Assembly: GCA_910574995.1 (NCBI GenBank)
Contig: CAJTCS010000005.1
Location: forward strand, 124,001-188,000
Reading direction: 5' to 3'
Length of the DNA: 64,000 nucleotides
Origin: Oscillospiraceae bacterium
Lineage (GTDB): Bacteria; Bacillota; Clostridia; Oscillospirales; Acutalibacteraceae
The translations under genes and the position numbers were made by a program. Numbering within the stretch: the first letter of the stretch is position 1; every line of letters begins with the position of its first letter. A model generated the notes under the pieces. That model worked only from the letters and a program-made list of their open reading frames with translations, did no database searches and was not told the origin of the DNA. Positions 25,974 through 34,730 of this stretch are shown one piece after another.

Positions 25974-26398
25974 CCGCCCGCCTCCCCGCGATAAACTGCT
26001 GTTTCAAGCTGGTACACCGGCTGGGGGCCGTCCTGCCAGTATACCCGCACCAAAGCTTCCCCCAGGCCGCCCTGCCAGGCCCACTGCACATCCACCTGGA
26101 AAGGGCCCGCCGGGTCTGGCGCCATGCGGCTGTCATATCGGGCGCAAACCAAATCCCCTTCCGCCCAGGCTGCCCCGCCTTCCTCTAACAGGGCCAAAAG
26201 CCCTTCCCCGCTGCCTGCGGCCGCGGCCAGCTCGGCCGCGTTTTCCGCCAGGCATACGGCGTCCGTCAACACCCTGGCCCGGGTACTTTGCCCTTTAGCC
26301 GCCACAAACACCTGGGAAAGCACCAAAATCATACCAGTGAACACGGCCACCAATACCAGCATCTCCATATAAAAGGCTGTGATATGTTTACCCCGCAT
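25970..26398 (-). CDS. Pilin-like membrane protein
   Basis: The product has 142 residues. An N-terminal hydrophobic helix, ITAFYMEMLVLVAVFTGMIL, with a Glu near its start, is followed by a helix and a beta-rich domain with QVDVQWAWQGGLGEALVRVY. The arrangement resembles a pseudopilin, but the cleavage site is not a clear G/FTxxE. The gene overlaps its neighbours on both sides by a few bases, so it belongs to the same operon as pilT. Function inferred from context only. Confidence 0.6.
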   Translation of the reverse strand: MRGKHITAFYMEMLVLVAVFTGMILVLSQVFVAAKGQSTRARVLTDAVCLAENAAELAAAAGSGEGLLALLEEGGAAWAEGDLVCARYDSRMAPDPAGPFQVDVQWAWQGGLGEALVRVYWQDGPQPVYQLETAVYRGEAGG

Positions 26399-26852
26399 GG
26401 ATCGTCCCCGCTTTCAGGCAAAATACGGCTTTCCCCTCGTCTGTTGTCACCACAAAGGCCCCCGGGCCCAGGGCTTCCACCTGGAAAGCCTCGGTCTCGC
26501 CAATAACCGTGGCGGCGCTTGGCGCAAGGGGGGCGCGGTTTTCCCCGTAATCCTCCACCAGGTGGCCCTGGTGCTGGTAAACCCGCACCGCGTAGCTACT
26601 ACCCGGGTCTGCAAAGCTAAGCACAGGCCGCCCCTCTTCCCGGTACAGCTCTACCCCGCCCAGAGCGTCGCTGTTTTTGGCCCGGGTAGAGAAATAACTG
26701 AGCAGCGCCCGGGTACAGCTGTTCCCAGCCTGTCCCTCCACAGTTTCCCGATAGGTGCTGGCGCCGAAAACCACCAACAGGAAAAACCCAGCCAAAAACA
26801 GGCCTTCTACAGCCAAAGTAAACGCCGCCGGCGACAGTATCCACCGCTTCAT
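26388..26852 (-). CDS. Pilin-locus membrane protein (DUF4860-like)
   Basis: The product has about 154 residues from ATG 26852 (an in-frame ATG 9 bases earlier is also possible). One N-terminal membrane helix (LAVEGLFLAGFFLLVVFGAS) is followed by a soluble beta-rich domain. The segment RALLSYFSTRAKNSDA and the VYQHQGHLVE strand are like those of proteins carrying the DUF4860 label in Clostridial pilus operons; I recall this rather than having searched it. It overlaps the next gene by 11 bases. Confidence 0.6.
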   Translation of the reverse strand: MKRWILSPAAFTLAVEGLFLAGFFLLVVFGASTYRETVEGQAGNSCTRALLSYFSTRAKNSDALGGVELYREEGRPVLSFADPGSSYAVRVYQHQGHLVEDYGENRAPLAPSAATVIGETEAFQVEALGPGAFVVTTDEGKAVFCLKAGTIHAG

Positions 26853-26874
26853 GTACGCCACCTCCCTGATAGGC

Positions 26875-27189
26875 TCACTGCTTGCGCACCACCGTCACTT
26901 CAGGCGGTAGGTTGGACGCAAAGGCCCTGTACACCACATAATAATCCTGCCGGTTGACGCGCAGGCCATAGCTTTCCTCCAAATAGGCCAAGCTAGGCGG
27001 GTATACGCCCTCTACCACATAACACTGTATAGAGGCGCTGTGGATGGCTGCCCGCAGCGCCTGGGCCCCTTCTTCCTTCACGGCCTGCCCAGGGCCCCGC
27101 ACAGCCAGCCAGGCTGCCAGCGCCACCAACACCACGGCCGCCACCCCCAAGAGCCAGGGCCAGCGCCTGGGTTTTCTATCCGTATACAT
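26875..27189 (-). CDS. Small membrane-anchored pilin-locus protein
   Basis: The product has 104 residues. A basic N-terminus (RKPRRW) and one hydrophobic helix (LLGVAAVVLVALAAWLAV) are followed by an amphipathic helix and a small domain containing SIQCYVVEGVYPPSLAYLEE. The YPPSLAYLEE segment is like the post-helix part of many type IV pilins and pseudopilins, but no processing motif is seen. It lies 12 bases after the PilC-like gene. Function not established. Confidence 0.6.
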   Translation of the reverse strand: MYTDRKPRRWPWLLGVAAVVLVALAAWLAVRGPGQAVKEEGAQALRAAIHSASIQCYVVEGVYPPSLAYLEESYGLRVNRQDYYVVYRAFASNLPPEVTVVRKQ

Positions 27190-27201
27190 AGGCCCGCCCC
27201 T

Positions 27202-28245
27202 CTAACCGATAGAATTCATGATGCCCAGCAGTGGGAGCATGACGCTGAGCAGGGACACGCCGACAGTCACCAGCAAAATGCCGGAAAGCAAGGGGTCTAC
27301 AATGCCCACCAGCCGGTCTGTCTGGCTGGCGCACCGCTCCTCCAGCAAGCCGGACAACTTTTTCAGCACCCCATCCAGGCTGCCGCTGCGCTCGCCGGCC
27401 AGCAGCATCCGGCCATAGACAGGTTCGAAAAGCTTTTGCTCATAGGCAGACTGGGCAAAACCATGGCCCTCTTCCAGCTGGGCCAGGCATTTGTCCAGCT
27501 GGGCCTCCACCGGTTTGCAGCCTGCCATCCGGATGCTGTCCGCCACAGCTATGTCCTGCACCTCGCCGCTGGCCAGGTATGTGGAAAAAGCAGCCAGGAA
27601 GCGGTACAGCCCCAGCCCCCGCAGGATATCCCCGCACAGGGGCAGCTTTTCCAAAAAGCCTTCCACCAAAGGGCGCTTTTTGCTCTTCCACAGGGCCAGC
27701 CCCACAAGCAGCGCCAGTGCCAGCAAAACCATCAGCCCCAGGGCCCCCCAACAGAAACCATAGGCCCAGCGGATGTATCCGTAAGAAGAGGCGGCCAGGC
27801 TGCCGGTAAGCCGGTCGTACACCTGGGTGAAAGCCGGCAATACCATAGACAGCATCAAGGCCAGCACCACGATGATAAGCACCAGCATGGCCGCTGGGTA
27901 TGTAACCGCGCTGCGGAGCTTTTCCTCCATGGCCTTCTGGTCTGCGTAATATTTCCCCAGCTGGAACAGCACGTCCTCCAGCCGGCCAGCGGATTCCCCT
28001 GCCGCCACCATCTCCACCGCATAGGCCGGGAAAGCCCCGCAGTCCTCCATGGCGCCGGCCAGCCGGCGGCCCTCCTCCAGTTGGGGGAGCATCTGCTCTA
28101 AGCTCTCCTCCAGAAGGCCCTTTTCCCCGCCGTCCTGCCGCAACAGGGCCACAGCCTCGTCTGTCTGTATGCCAGACTGGAGCATCATGGCCATGCTTTC
28201 ACAGAACGCGCTTACGCCCAAAGCATCCAACTGTCTTTTACGCAT
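27202..28245 (-). CDS. pilC: PilC/GspF-type inner-membrane platform protein
   Basis: The GspF family forms the membrane platform of type IV pili and type II secretion. The product has 347 residues with two copies of the T2SSF domain: the first around FCESMAMMLQSGIQTDEAVALL, the second around FLAAFSTYLASGEVQDIAVADS, each followed by membrane segments (MLVLIIVVLALMLSMVLPAF and ILLVTVGVSLLSVMLPLLGI). The ATG at 28245 is preferred; the frame extends 29 codons upstream into the end of the previous gene. It heads the type IV pilus-like run. Confidence 0.85.
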   Translation of the reverse strand: MRKRQLDALGVSAFCESMAMMLQSGIQTDEAVALLRQDGGEKGLLEESLEQMLPQLEEGRRLAGAMEDCGAFPAYAVEMVAAGESAGRLEDVLFQLGKYYADQKAMEEKLRSAVTYPAAMLVLIIVVLALMLSMVLPAFTQVYDRLTGSLAASSYGYIRWAYGFCWGALGLMVLLALALLVGLALWKSKKRPLVEGFLEKLPLCGDILRGLGLYRFLAAFSTYLASGEVQDIAVADSIRMAGCKPVEAQLDKCLAQLEEGHGFAQSAYEQKLFEPVYGRMLLAGERSGSLDGVLKKLSGLLEERCASQTDRLVGIVDPLLSGILLVTVGVSLLSVMLPLLGIMNSIG

Positions 28246-28261
28246 ACCTCCTACACCACCT

Positions 28262-29236
28262 TCAGTAAAAATAGACGTCCGTATAATTGGTCCCATCCCC
28301 AATAAACTGGGAATCCGCCCCGTTTGCGGCAAAAGTCGCGTCCAGCCTTACCCAGCTGTTGGATTCCGCCTGGTATTCCGCCGCCACCCAGCCGTCCTCC
28401 TGGGTATAAAACATGTTCCAGGCGTGGTACAGGTCGTCCGGCTGCACATAGCCGAACACCATCTTCGTAGGGATGCCCTGGCTGCGCAGCATGGCCGCCG
28501 CCAGGCTGGCATAGTCGAAGCAGATGCCCTTGCCCGTGGCCAGGGTCTCGTCCGGGTCGGGCAGATAGCCGCCGGATACCTGGGAGGCCTTCTGCTTGTC
28601 ATAGGTAACCTTTTCACAGATATAATCGAACACCGCATCCACCACGCCCAACGCGTCTGGCTGCTGCGCGGCCAGCCCGGCCGCCGCCTTCACGCAAGCG
28701 GACCCCTGGTTATAATTCACATATTGGCTGGGCCGCAGGAAGGGCTGGAATTCATCTTGCAGCGTTACCGGCACGGTTGCGGCGTACACCTCGGCAAACT
28801 TGGTGCCCGTGGTGTTTTCCAACGCCCGCAGGGTATATTCCCCGTCCCCGCTTTGCAGCGGGTAGACCACGGGCGTGCCGTCTGCGGGCAAATCATATGT
28901 ATAGGGCTTCCCTTCCTTTTCCACCTGGAACTTCATCCGTACATCCCGCTGGGCGGAGACCGCTACATAGCCCTGGGACAAACCGGAAAGATCCAACAGC
29001 ACGCCGTCCTCCCCTTGGGCGGCGCTTGCGTCAAAGCCAGACCCGGCAAAGGCCGGGGCCTGGTAGGGTGTAAAGTTCTCCTGGCCGGCCGCGCTGCTTT
29101 CCACAGCCGGGGCCTTGCCTGGGGGAGGGCCCTCCCCTTGGGAGGGGATATCGGTATGCGCTGTAGTACAGGCGCTAAGCTGCAGAAATACCAGCACCCC
29201 AAGCCACAGCTTTTTTTTTGCCGCCATGGACGCCAT
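28262..29236 (-). CDS. Transglutaminase-like lipoprotein
   Basis: The product has 324 residues. A signal peptide ends in the lipobox LSAC, with Cys23 the predicted lipidated residue, so it is expected on the outer face of the membrane. The C-terminal half is a transglutaminase-like domain with GKGICFDYASLAAAMLRSQG (Cys), DLYHAWNMF (His) and WVRLDATFA (Asp), a complete triad. Such domains act as cysteine proteases or cross-linkers. It lies 11 bases after the class B sortase, so a role in processing or cross-linking exported proteins is plausible but inferred. Confidence 0.85.
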   Translation of the reverse strand: MASMAAKKKLWLGVLVFLQLSACTTAHTDIPSQGEGPPPGKAPAVESSAAGQENFTPYQAPAFAGSGFDASAAQGEDGVLLDLSGLSQGYVAVSAQRDVRMKFQVEKEGKPYTYDLPADGTPVVYPLQSGDGEYTLRALENTTGTKFAEVYAATVPVTLQDEFQPFLRPSQYVNYNQGSACVKAAAGLAAQQPDALGVVDAVFDYICEKVTYDKQKASQVSGGYLPDPDETLATGKGICFDYASLAAAMLRSQGIPTKMVFGYVQPDDLYHAWNMFYTQEDGWVAAEYQAESNSWVRLDATFAANGADSQFIGDGTNYTDVYFY

Positions 29237-29247
29237 CCATCCTCCTC

Positions 29248-30036
29248 CTATCGTGTATCCACCTTTTCCAGTTTGCCATGAAGCACATAGCGCGCTTCGT
29301 CAAAGTCATAGGCGCAGGTAGACAGGGTCACATAATGCCCGTCCCTGTCCAAAGGCACCGCGGCGGAAAAATCCGACCGGGCCGCGCATTCGGCAAGATA
29401 GGCGTCAAAGGTTTTGCCAGGGCCCTGGAAAATCCGGTACGTGTCCGAATAAGCCGAGGTGGTATAGCCGCTGAACAACAGGACCTTATAGTCCGCCTCT
29501 GGGGTAAACAGCCACATCACCGGGTGTTGTTCGTAATAGGCCTGGTCCCGCCAGTTTTCCAGGCTGGCAAACATAGAGCCGTCGCTCATGTTATGGCCGT
29601 AGATGACGGCGTTGGAATCTGCAAAGCCAGGGGCGCAAGCAGCGTCTACAAAAATAGCGCCGCTGGTGTCTTCGACCTTGTCATAGCTGTGGTGCAGGTA
29701 GAAATCGTTGTCTGTCCCCTGTACCACCGGGTAGTTGATAATAGAATCCTCACAGTACAGCCACCCCACCACTTCTGGGTTCTCCTGCCGTAGCCGGGCA
29801 AAATCCACATAGACAGGGGGCTCGCCCTCTTGGGGCTGGGGCCCAGGGCTTCCCCCCTTCGGGGCGGCGTCCGCAGAAACCCCTGGGGACGCCTTTTGGG
29901 TAAATTCCTCAGCCGCCCTTGTGTAAGCCGCGCGGCTGGCGCGGTAGCGGTTCCCTATAACGAGCACTGCGCTGCCGGAGCCAATAAACACCAGCAGCGC
30001 CGCTATCAATATAAGCCATCTGATCTTCTTTCCCAT
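29248..30036 (-). CDS. srtB: Class B sortase
   Basis: This membrane-bound transpeptidase attaches proteins to peptidoglycan or polymerises them. The product has 262 residues with one N-terminal membrane helix and a linker rich in Pro, Gly and Ala. The class B core shows VVGWLYCEDSIINYPVVQ, the catalytic His148 in VIYGHNM, Cys241 in LSTCAYDFDEARY and Arg249. It lies between sipW and the transglutaminase lipoprotein. The VKTGD-ended protein at 31605 is a candidate substrate. Confidence 0.93.
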   Translation of the reverse strand: MGKKIRWLILIAALLVFIGSGSAVLVIGNRYRASRAAYTRAAEEFTQKASPGVSADAAPKGGSPGPQPQEGEPPVYVDFARLRQENPEVVGWLYCEDSIINYPVVQGTDNDFYLHHSYDKVEDTSGAIFVDAACAPGFADSNAVIYGHNMSDGSMFASLENWRDQAYYEQHPVMWLFTPEADYKVLLFSGYTTSAYSDTYRIFQGPGKTFDAYLAECAARSDFSAAVPLDRDGHYVTLSTCAYDFDEARYVLHGKLEKVDTR

Positions 30037-30075
30037 GCTGGAGCCCTTTCTTAAACAGGATATATAAATAGGGGG

Positions 30076-30585
30076 TCAGGCCTCGTCCCGCTCCCTGGCG
30101 CGGTCCCGCAGCCGCCCCGCCAGGATATTCAGCATGGCCCCACAGGCAGCAAAACAGACAGCGTATACCTTGCCTGCGGTAGTAGTATACAACAGCATCA
30201 GTTCCCCAAGATAGGGTATATGGCGCACCACCCGGCCAATTAAGCCCTCATAGGGGACAGGCTCTAAATCCGCCTCCTGGTTGGCGTCGCCTTTGGTGAC
30301 GAACTCACCCTGTACCTGGCGGTTCTCCAGAACCCGGTGGGTGACAACCGAATCGCCGCTTTGGAAAGCGATAATCTCCCCGTCCGCCACTGTTTCCGGT
30401 TGGGCTGTTTCCACGTACAAGAGGCTGCCCACCGGTATATGCGGCTCCATGCTGCCGCTGACCACACTATAAACCTGATAGCCCATCAGCCTGGGCACGG
30501 TCAGCAGCAGCGCAGAGCCAATAACGGCCAGCAGAATCAGCACGCCAAAGATATGGCACAGGGCTGGAAGCAGCTTCCCTTTCAT
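30076..30585 (-). CDS. sipW: Signal peptidase I, SipW (ER) type
   Basis: SipW-type peptidases mature a narrow set of exported proteins such as TasA-like fibre proteins. The product has 169 residues. The catalytic Ser45 is in VVSGSMEPHI, and a His (His83 in VVTHRV) replaces the Lys of ordinary bacterial enzymes; KGDANQEAD supplies the conserved Asp region. There are membrane helices at both ends. The ATG at 30585 overlaps the previous stop and has AAGGAAGG upstream. Two proteins with SipW-type leaders are encoded at 32353-33653, which are the likely substrates. Confidence 0.93.
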   Translation of the reverse strand: MKGKLLPALCHIFGVLILLAVIGSALLLTVPRLMGYQVYSVVSGSMEPHIPVGSLLYVETAQPETVADGEIIAFQSGDSVVTHRVLENRQVQGEFVTKGDANQEADLEPVPYEGLIGRVVRHIPYLGELMLLYTTTAGKVYAVCFAACGAMLNILAGRLRDRARERDEA

Positions 30586-31604
30586 TGCTCTTCCTTCCTT
30601 TTCCGGCGGAACAGGAACAGCCACAGGGCAAAGGCAAAAGCGCCCAGCATGGCCACGCCCCCCGCCAGCTTAGCGGGAAGGGGGATATTGTTCCACAACA
30701 TCTTCCCATCCGCCATCAGGGACTTCGGCTCCTCATCCAGGCCGTCAAAACCCGCCAAAGGCACATCCCCGTCATCCAGGTCCCATTCCTCCCGGGGCGG
30801 CGAGGCGGCTGGTACTTCCCCATCTGGTATATCCTCTTCCTCCCCGCCCGGCACCGTGTCCTCGCCTCCAGGCGTGGCCCCGTCGCCTCCGGGGGTCCCA
30901 GCTGCTTCCTCATCCCCAGCCGGTGTGGTGGGGGTCTCTTCCGGCGGCACTACCACCGCGCCAGGGCCCTCCGGCTCGATAACGGTGATGGTCTCGGTCG
31001 TCGTACCCTCTGGCAGGCGGGAATAGACAAAGGCAAACACGTTCTCCGCCTCGTCTGCCGAAAGCGTTTTCGTCAAGTTATAGGCACGGGGCTGATAGCC
31101 CTCTACATACTGGTAAGCCACCACCGGCTTATCCCCCACGTTGCCATAATAGGTCTCGCTGGGCAACAGGTCATTACCCGCTTCATCGTGATACTGGATG
31201 GTGTAGGCCACCGGGTCTGTCAAGACGCCATAGGCAACCACATAGTCCTGATCCTTGGTTACCAGGAAAGAGGCGCTGCGCCCGCCCACGCCGCCGGTCT
31301 CAGAAATTTCCTCTGTTCCCTTGCCGCTTTGCCGGATGCCCTTGACATAATACTTGCTGTCGTCCGTCAAAGCCACCATGTTGTTATAAAAGCTGACACG
31401 CGCCCCATAGGGCAGGTCGTCCAGCACCAGCATTTCCCCCTGGGAGGAGACATTCCCCCCGCCGCTTACAATAGAGCCCTGCTGGCCGGCATACAGCCGT
31501 ACCGTATACGTATACGGCTGCCCTTCGGCCGCCTTTGCGCCAACTGCGGAAAAAAGGATCGCAAAAGCAACCGTCATGCACAATAGCCGTCTTAGCAGCT
31601 TCAT
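30582..31604 (-). CDS. MucBP-domain surface protein
   Basis: The product has 340 residues. There is a signal peptide ending near AKA. A MucBP-like domain runs from AYTIQYHDEAGNDLLPSETY to NVFAFVYSRLPEG, then an acidic Pro/Gly-rich stretch of about 80 residues (GGDGATPGGEDTVPGG) that could span the wall. The C-terminus is a hydrophobic helix ending in RRKRKEEQ, but without an LPxTG motif before it, so it is probably a membrane anchor. The start follows directly on the stop of the previous gene. Adhesion is a guess from the domain. Confidence 0.75.
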   Translation of the reverse strand: MKLLRRLLCMTVAFAILFSAVGAKAAEGQPYTYTVRLYAGQQGSIVSGGGNVSSQGEMLVLDDLPYGARVSFYNNMVALTDDSKYYVKGIRQSGKGTEEISETGGVGGRSASFLVTKDQDYVVAYGVLTDPVAYTIQYHDEAGNDLLPSETYYGNVGDKPVVAYQYVEGYQPRAYNLTKTLSADEAENVFAFVYSRLPEGTTTETITVIEPEGPGAVVVPPEETPTTPAGDEEAAGTPGGDGATPGGEDTVPGGEEEDIPDGEVPAASPPREEWDLDDGDVPLAGFDGLDEEPKSLMADGKMLWNNIPLPAKLAGGVAMLGAFAFALWLFLFRRKRKEEQ

Positions 31605-32339
31605 CTATTCATCCCCCTTTTTCCGTTTATCCTTCTTCAGGGCATAGACGCCTAATGCCAGCAGTACCAGGCCGCTGGCGGCCATAGCCGCGTAAAGGGG
31701 CAGCAATTCGGTTTCATCACCAGTCTTTACAACCTGCCGGTTTGTCGTGGTGGTTGTGTCCGTAAAGGTGGTGGCAAACTTGATCTTCAAATCCGCCAGG
31801 GTGTTCTGATAATCGTTGGTCTGGGTCTCGCCGTCCAACGCCACCTCCAATTGTACCGTGCCGGACTGCCCGGTAGCCAACGTATCCAGATAGAAATAAT
31901 CTTTCAGGGCCGTCGTGGCGCCATGCAGGCCATCCTCACCCGAACCGGTGCTGTCGCCGCCCACCTTCTCGCTGTCAAAAAGGACGCGCTCCGTACCATT
32001 TTTGCCTGTATAGGTAAGGCGGTAGCTGTACGCGCCGTCCTTAGCCACATTGTTGCCATCCTCTAAAGAAGTGAGCACCTCGTTTAGCATATACCAGTCC
32101 GTCGTCTTGGCGTTCCGGTTCAGCAGCTTGATGGTGATAATAGCGTTATCCTGCGGCTGCAGGCCGCGGAGCACGTCGGTAATCTGGTTGTTCTGGAAAT
32201 TCTCTTCGATTTTGTCTGTGAAGGTCACTTGCCAGTCCGAGCCGCCATAATAGGTTTCCGCGCTGGCAGACGGGCACATCCAAAGCAGCAGGGCTGCTGA
32301 AAGGGCGCACAGACACAGCCGTTTAATCAGTCGGGTCAT
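31605..32339 (-). CDS. Surface protein with VKTGD-type sorting signal
   Basis: The product has 244 residues: a signal peptide, a beta-rich domain of about 170 residues, a Thr-rich linker (TFTDTTTTTNRQ), VKTGDETEL, a membrane helix (LYAAMAASGLVLLALGVYAL) and a basic tail. VKTGD before a helix and positive tail resembles the sorting signals of class B sortases more than LPxTG, and a class B sortase lies three genes downstream. ATG 32339 is preferred over 32345 because it leaves 7 bases after AAAGGAGG. Domain family not recognised. Confidence 0.75.
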   Translation of the reverse strand: MTRLIKRLCLCALSAALLLWMCPSASAETYYGGSDWQVTFTDKIEENFQNNQITDVLRGLQPQDNAIITIKLLNRNAKTTDWYMLNEVLTSLEDGNNVAKDGAYSYRLTYTGKNGTERVLFDSEKVGGDSTGSGEDGLHGATTALKDYFYLDTLATGQSGTVQLEVALDGETQTNDYQNTLADLKIKFATTFTDTTTTTNRQVVKTGDETELLPLYAAMAASGLVLLALGVYALKKDKRKKGDE

Positions 32340-32352
32340 GGTCATGCCTCCT

Positions 32353-33147
32353 TTACAACAGGCTCAGCGTGCCGTCAGAGGCAACGTTGACCTCGCGGCC
32401 CCAAGAGCTCCAGATGGCGTCTTTGGCGTTGTGGGTCTGCACCGCGTTGACCTCCACCTCCAGGCGGAACTCAACGTTGCCATATTCATAGTGGGTGGTG
32501 ATAACGGTATACCCATCCTCACGTACTTCCTTCTCCTGCCAAACGTAATCCGCCTTTACCCCGCTGACCGCAATCGTATCGCTGAACAAGGGCGTGGTAG
32601 CCCCTGCGGGCAAAATGCTGTCATAATACAGAACCATACGCTCTTCCGTGGCCGATTCCTTGTCCTGGATCCAGTGGTCTGTGTTCACCAAATGCAAATC
32701 AATTAAGCTGGGGGATAGCTCCCGCTGCTTGACCTCGGTGCCATCCTCCTGTACCTCTACCCAATAGCGGTAAATGTTTACCCGTACATACTGGTCGATG
32801 GTACCGCTGTTCTGCACGGCAAGTTCTTCCGGATAAACTTTGCCCATTTGGAAGGTCTCACCCTTTGGCACCAGGTTTTGCAGCAACCGCTCCTCTACCG
32901 GCTTTTTGTTTTCGCTCCACACGCCGTCCGCCTTGTCGCTGTAATCACGCCACGCAATCAGCGCGCCGTTTTCCACCAGGCTGACGCCGATATTCAGCAT
33001 CTGCACCCGGGATGTGTACGTCTCTGAAAAAAAGGTCAGGGCTGCCCGGGCGCTTCCAATACTGCTGTACAGCAACAACAGGCCTGCCATGGCAAACAGG
33101 GCCAAATTCCCCAGGGTCATCCCCTTGATCCTGCGCTTCTTCCCCAT
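32353..33147 (-). CDS. Secreted protein with SipW-type leader (TasA-like)
   Basis: The product has 264 residues. A basic start and long hydrophobic segment (LGNLALFAMAGLLLLYSSIG) end in SARAALTFFSETY, the pattern of SipW-dependent leaders. The mature part has GVSLVENG, DQYVRVNIYRYWVE and VEFRLEVEVNAVQTHNAKDA, close to the beta-sandwich fibre proteins of the TasA/camelysin type. There is no sorting signal at the C-terminus. Its start overlaps the stop of the preceding gene by one base, so they are coupled. Assembly into fibres is inferred. Confidence 0.7.
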   Translation of the reverse strand: MGKKRRIKGMTLGNLALFAMAGLLLLYSSIGSARAALTFFSETYTSRVQMLNIGVSLVENGALIAWRDYSDKADGVWSENKKPVEERLLQNLVPKGETFQMGKVYPEELAVQNSGTIDQYVRVNIYRYWVEVQEDGTEVKQRELSPSLIDLHLVNTDHWIQDKESATEERMVLYYDSILPAGATTPLFSDTIAVSGVKADYVWQEKEVREDGYTVITTHYEYGNVEFRLEVEVNAVQTHNAKDAIWSSWGREVNVASDGTLSLL

Positions 33148-33653
33148 CAGGCGGCGCCCCCTTCCTCAGCCCGCAGCCTCTCATCCCAGTTGGCAAACGG
33201 GTTACCCGCTTCGTCATAGCTTACAGGCGTGCTTTCATAAACCACAACCACGTTAAATTGCTGGTCCTTTTCCGGGTCTTCCGGAAGATTGTGGATAGTC
33301 ACAAGCAGTTCCGGGGTTTCCTCCCCAGGCTGCAGGATCGCATTGTAATAACAGAAGCCATCATCCCCTAACGTCCAGCTGTCCCCAGTCTCATAAGTCA
33401 AGCCATATTCGTCGCCCCCAAAGGCCTTTGCCCGGACATACACCGGGCCAGAGTCCTCCGCGTTGGAGATGACCACATGCTTCTGCCAATCGTACATCTC
33501 TTCCCGTATCTCCGTCTCGTTTTCCCAAGGGAGCAGTGGGACGCCCCCCTTTGCCTCGGTATAGGTGGAGAAATACCCCCAGGCGAGAGGCAGGTTCGCG
33601 GCCATAACCAGCACCGCCGCAACCACAGCCAATAGGATCGCACTCTTTTTCAA
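33147..33653 (-). CDS. Small SipW-dependent TasA-like protein
   Basis: The product has 168 residues. The leader ends NLPLAWGYFSTYTEAKGGVP, typical of SipW substrates (aromatic residue then a TEA/DEA segment). The mature domain contains VVISNAEDSGPVYVRAKAFG and DGFCYYNAILQPGEET, like TasA-family strands. The start is a TTG at 33653 with GAGGGAG before it. Together with the next gene and sipW it makes a compact SipW cassette inside the sortase locus. No wall anchor. Confidence 0.72.
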   Translation of the reverse strand: MKKSAILLAVVAAVLVMAANLPLAWGYFSTYTEAKGGVPLLPWENETEIREEMYDWQKHVVISNAEDSGPVYVRAKAFGGDEYGLTYETGDSWTLGDDGFCYYNAILQPGEETPELLVTIHNLPEDPEKDQQFNVVVVYESTPVSYDEAGNPFANWDERLRAEEGGAA

Positions 33654-33668
33654 ATCTCCCTCGCCTCC

Positions 33669-34709
33669 TTATGCTGCTGGGGCATGGTCTGGCTGGGCTT
33701 CCCAGTCCCAAGACTCCCCATTATATGTGAACTTGTTGGTAATGCTGCCGCCCTCGTTGCCATGATCCTCATAATCGTTGACAAATTCGACACGGGCGGG
33801 GTCCTCCGTCCCCAAGACCAGCGTTTGTGATCTGTCGCCTACGATGGTATAGTTGACGCCGGAATATACCTCCGTAACCGTCACCGTGGCGCCTACCGGC
33901 AAGCCCTCTACCAGCAGCACCCGCTGCCCTGGCGCGTCGAAGGTAATGGTGCGCACATCGCTGTGGCGCACCCCGTCCAGCTCCCACTCGATCTGGAAGA
34001 CAAAGGTGGCCGGATCGGAATTCTCATAGGTAAGCAAGGTCTTTACAATCTCCAAGGGAATGGTCCGGCCATCCCGCTGGGGCTTCAAATTCACATCCAA
34101 TTGGTACTGCCATTCCCCTGTGCCCAGGCTGCCATCCGCCGCCATCCGGTTGGGTATGGCAATCAATTCAGGGCCAAAGGAGTATGTGTACTTTTCCGTC
34201 TTTATCTGGGTCACAAGGCTTTCGGCCCCGTCCTCCCCAGCAATGGCCTGTACATAGCCCTCTTCCCCCTGCCCGTGGGCCGCCAGCAGGTACAGCCCCG
34301 GCTGGACCGTTACCGCCTGCCCCGCTTCCGCCGTATAATCCGGGTCCCGGGGCGTGGGCTGCAAGGCCGTGCCCGCAGCCGTTTGGGCCAGTTCTGCCCA
34401 AACCGTATTGTCGGGGTCGGCCGGGATCTCCAAATTGTAGGGCTGCAACGGGGTAAAGGTGTGGCTTCCTCCGTCTGGTGTGGGCGACAGCCCCGCCACA
34501 CGGTACAGGTCTATCACCACCGTGGTGCCGGACGCAGCCAAGTCGTCGGCCATCTCCTTGTTCGCCTCAGGGTCGCAGGGGTTTACAAGAAGCTGGCACT
34601 CCCGGCCCGCCTCCAACTGCCGGCCAGCCGCGCCTGCCCACATCTGTGCGCCGATACACGCACATAGCAGCAATGCAGCCGCAACAGCCAGCCAACGCCG
34701 CGTTTTCAT
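33669..34709 (-). CDS. Cna-B-like secreted pilus-locus protein without anchor
   Basis: The product has 346 residues. A signal peptide (LAVAAALLLCACIGAQMWA) is followed by a domain that starts ECQLLVNPCDPEANKEMADD, and a C-terminal Cna-B/SpaA-type beta-sandwich (VTVTEVYSGVNYTIVGDRSQ, VEFVNDYED). The end, DWEAQPDHAPAA, has no LPxTG, hydrophobic helix or basic tail, which is unusual for a sortase-pilus subunit. It lies between the class C sortase and the SipW-type genes. It may bind non-covalently or be incorporated by another route. Confidence 0.7.
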   Translation of the reverse strand: MKTRRWLAVAAALLLCACIGAQMWAGAAGRQLEAGRECQLLVNPCDPEANKEMADDLAASGTTVVIDLYRVAGLSPTPDGGSHTFTPLQPYNLEIPADPDNTVWAELAQTAAGTALQPTPRDPDYTAEAGQAVTVQPGLYLLAAHGQGEEGYVQAIAGEDGAESLVTQIKTEKYTYSFGPELIAIPNRMAADGSLGTGEWQYQLDVNLKPQRDGRTIPLEIVKTLLTYENSDPATFVFQIEWELDGVRHSDVRTITFDAPGQRVLLVEGLPVGATVTVTEVYSGVNYTIVGDRSQTLVLGTEDPARVEFVNDYEDHGNEGGSITNKFTYNGESWDWEAQPDHAPAA

Positions 34710-34730
34710 GGGGATTCCTCCTTTAAAAAC

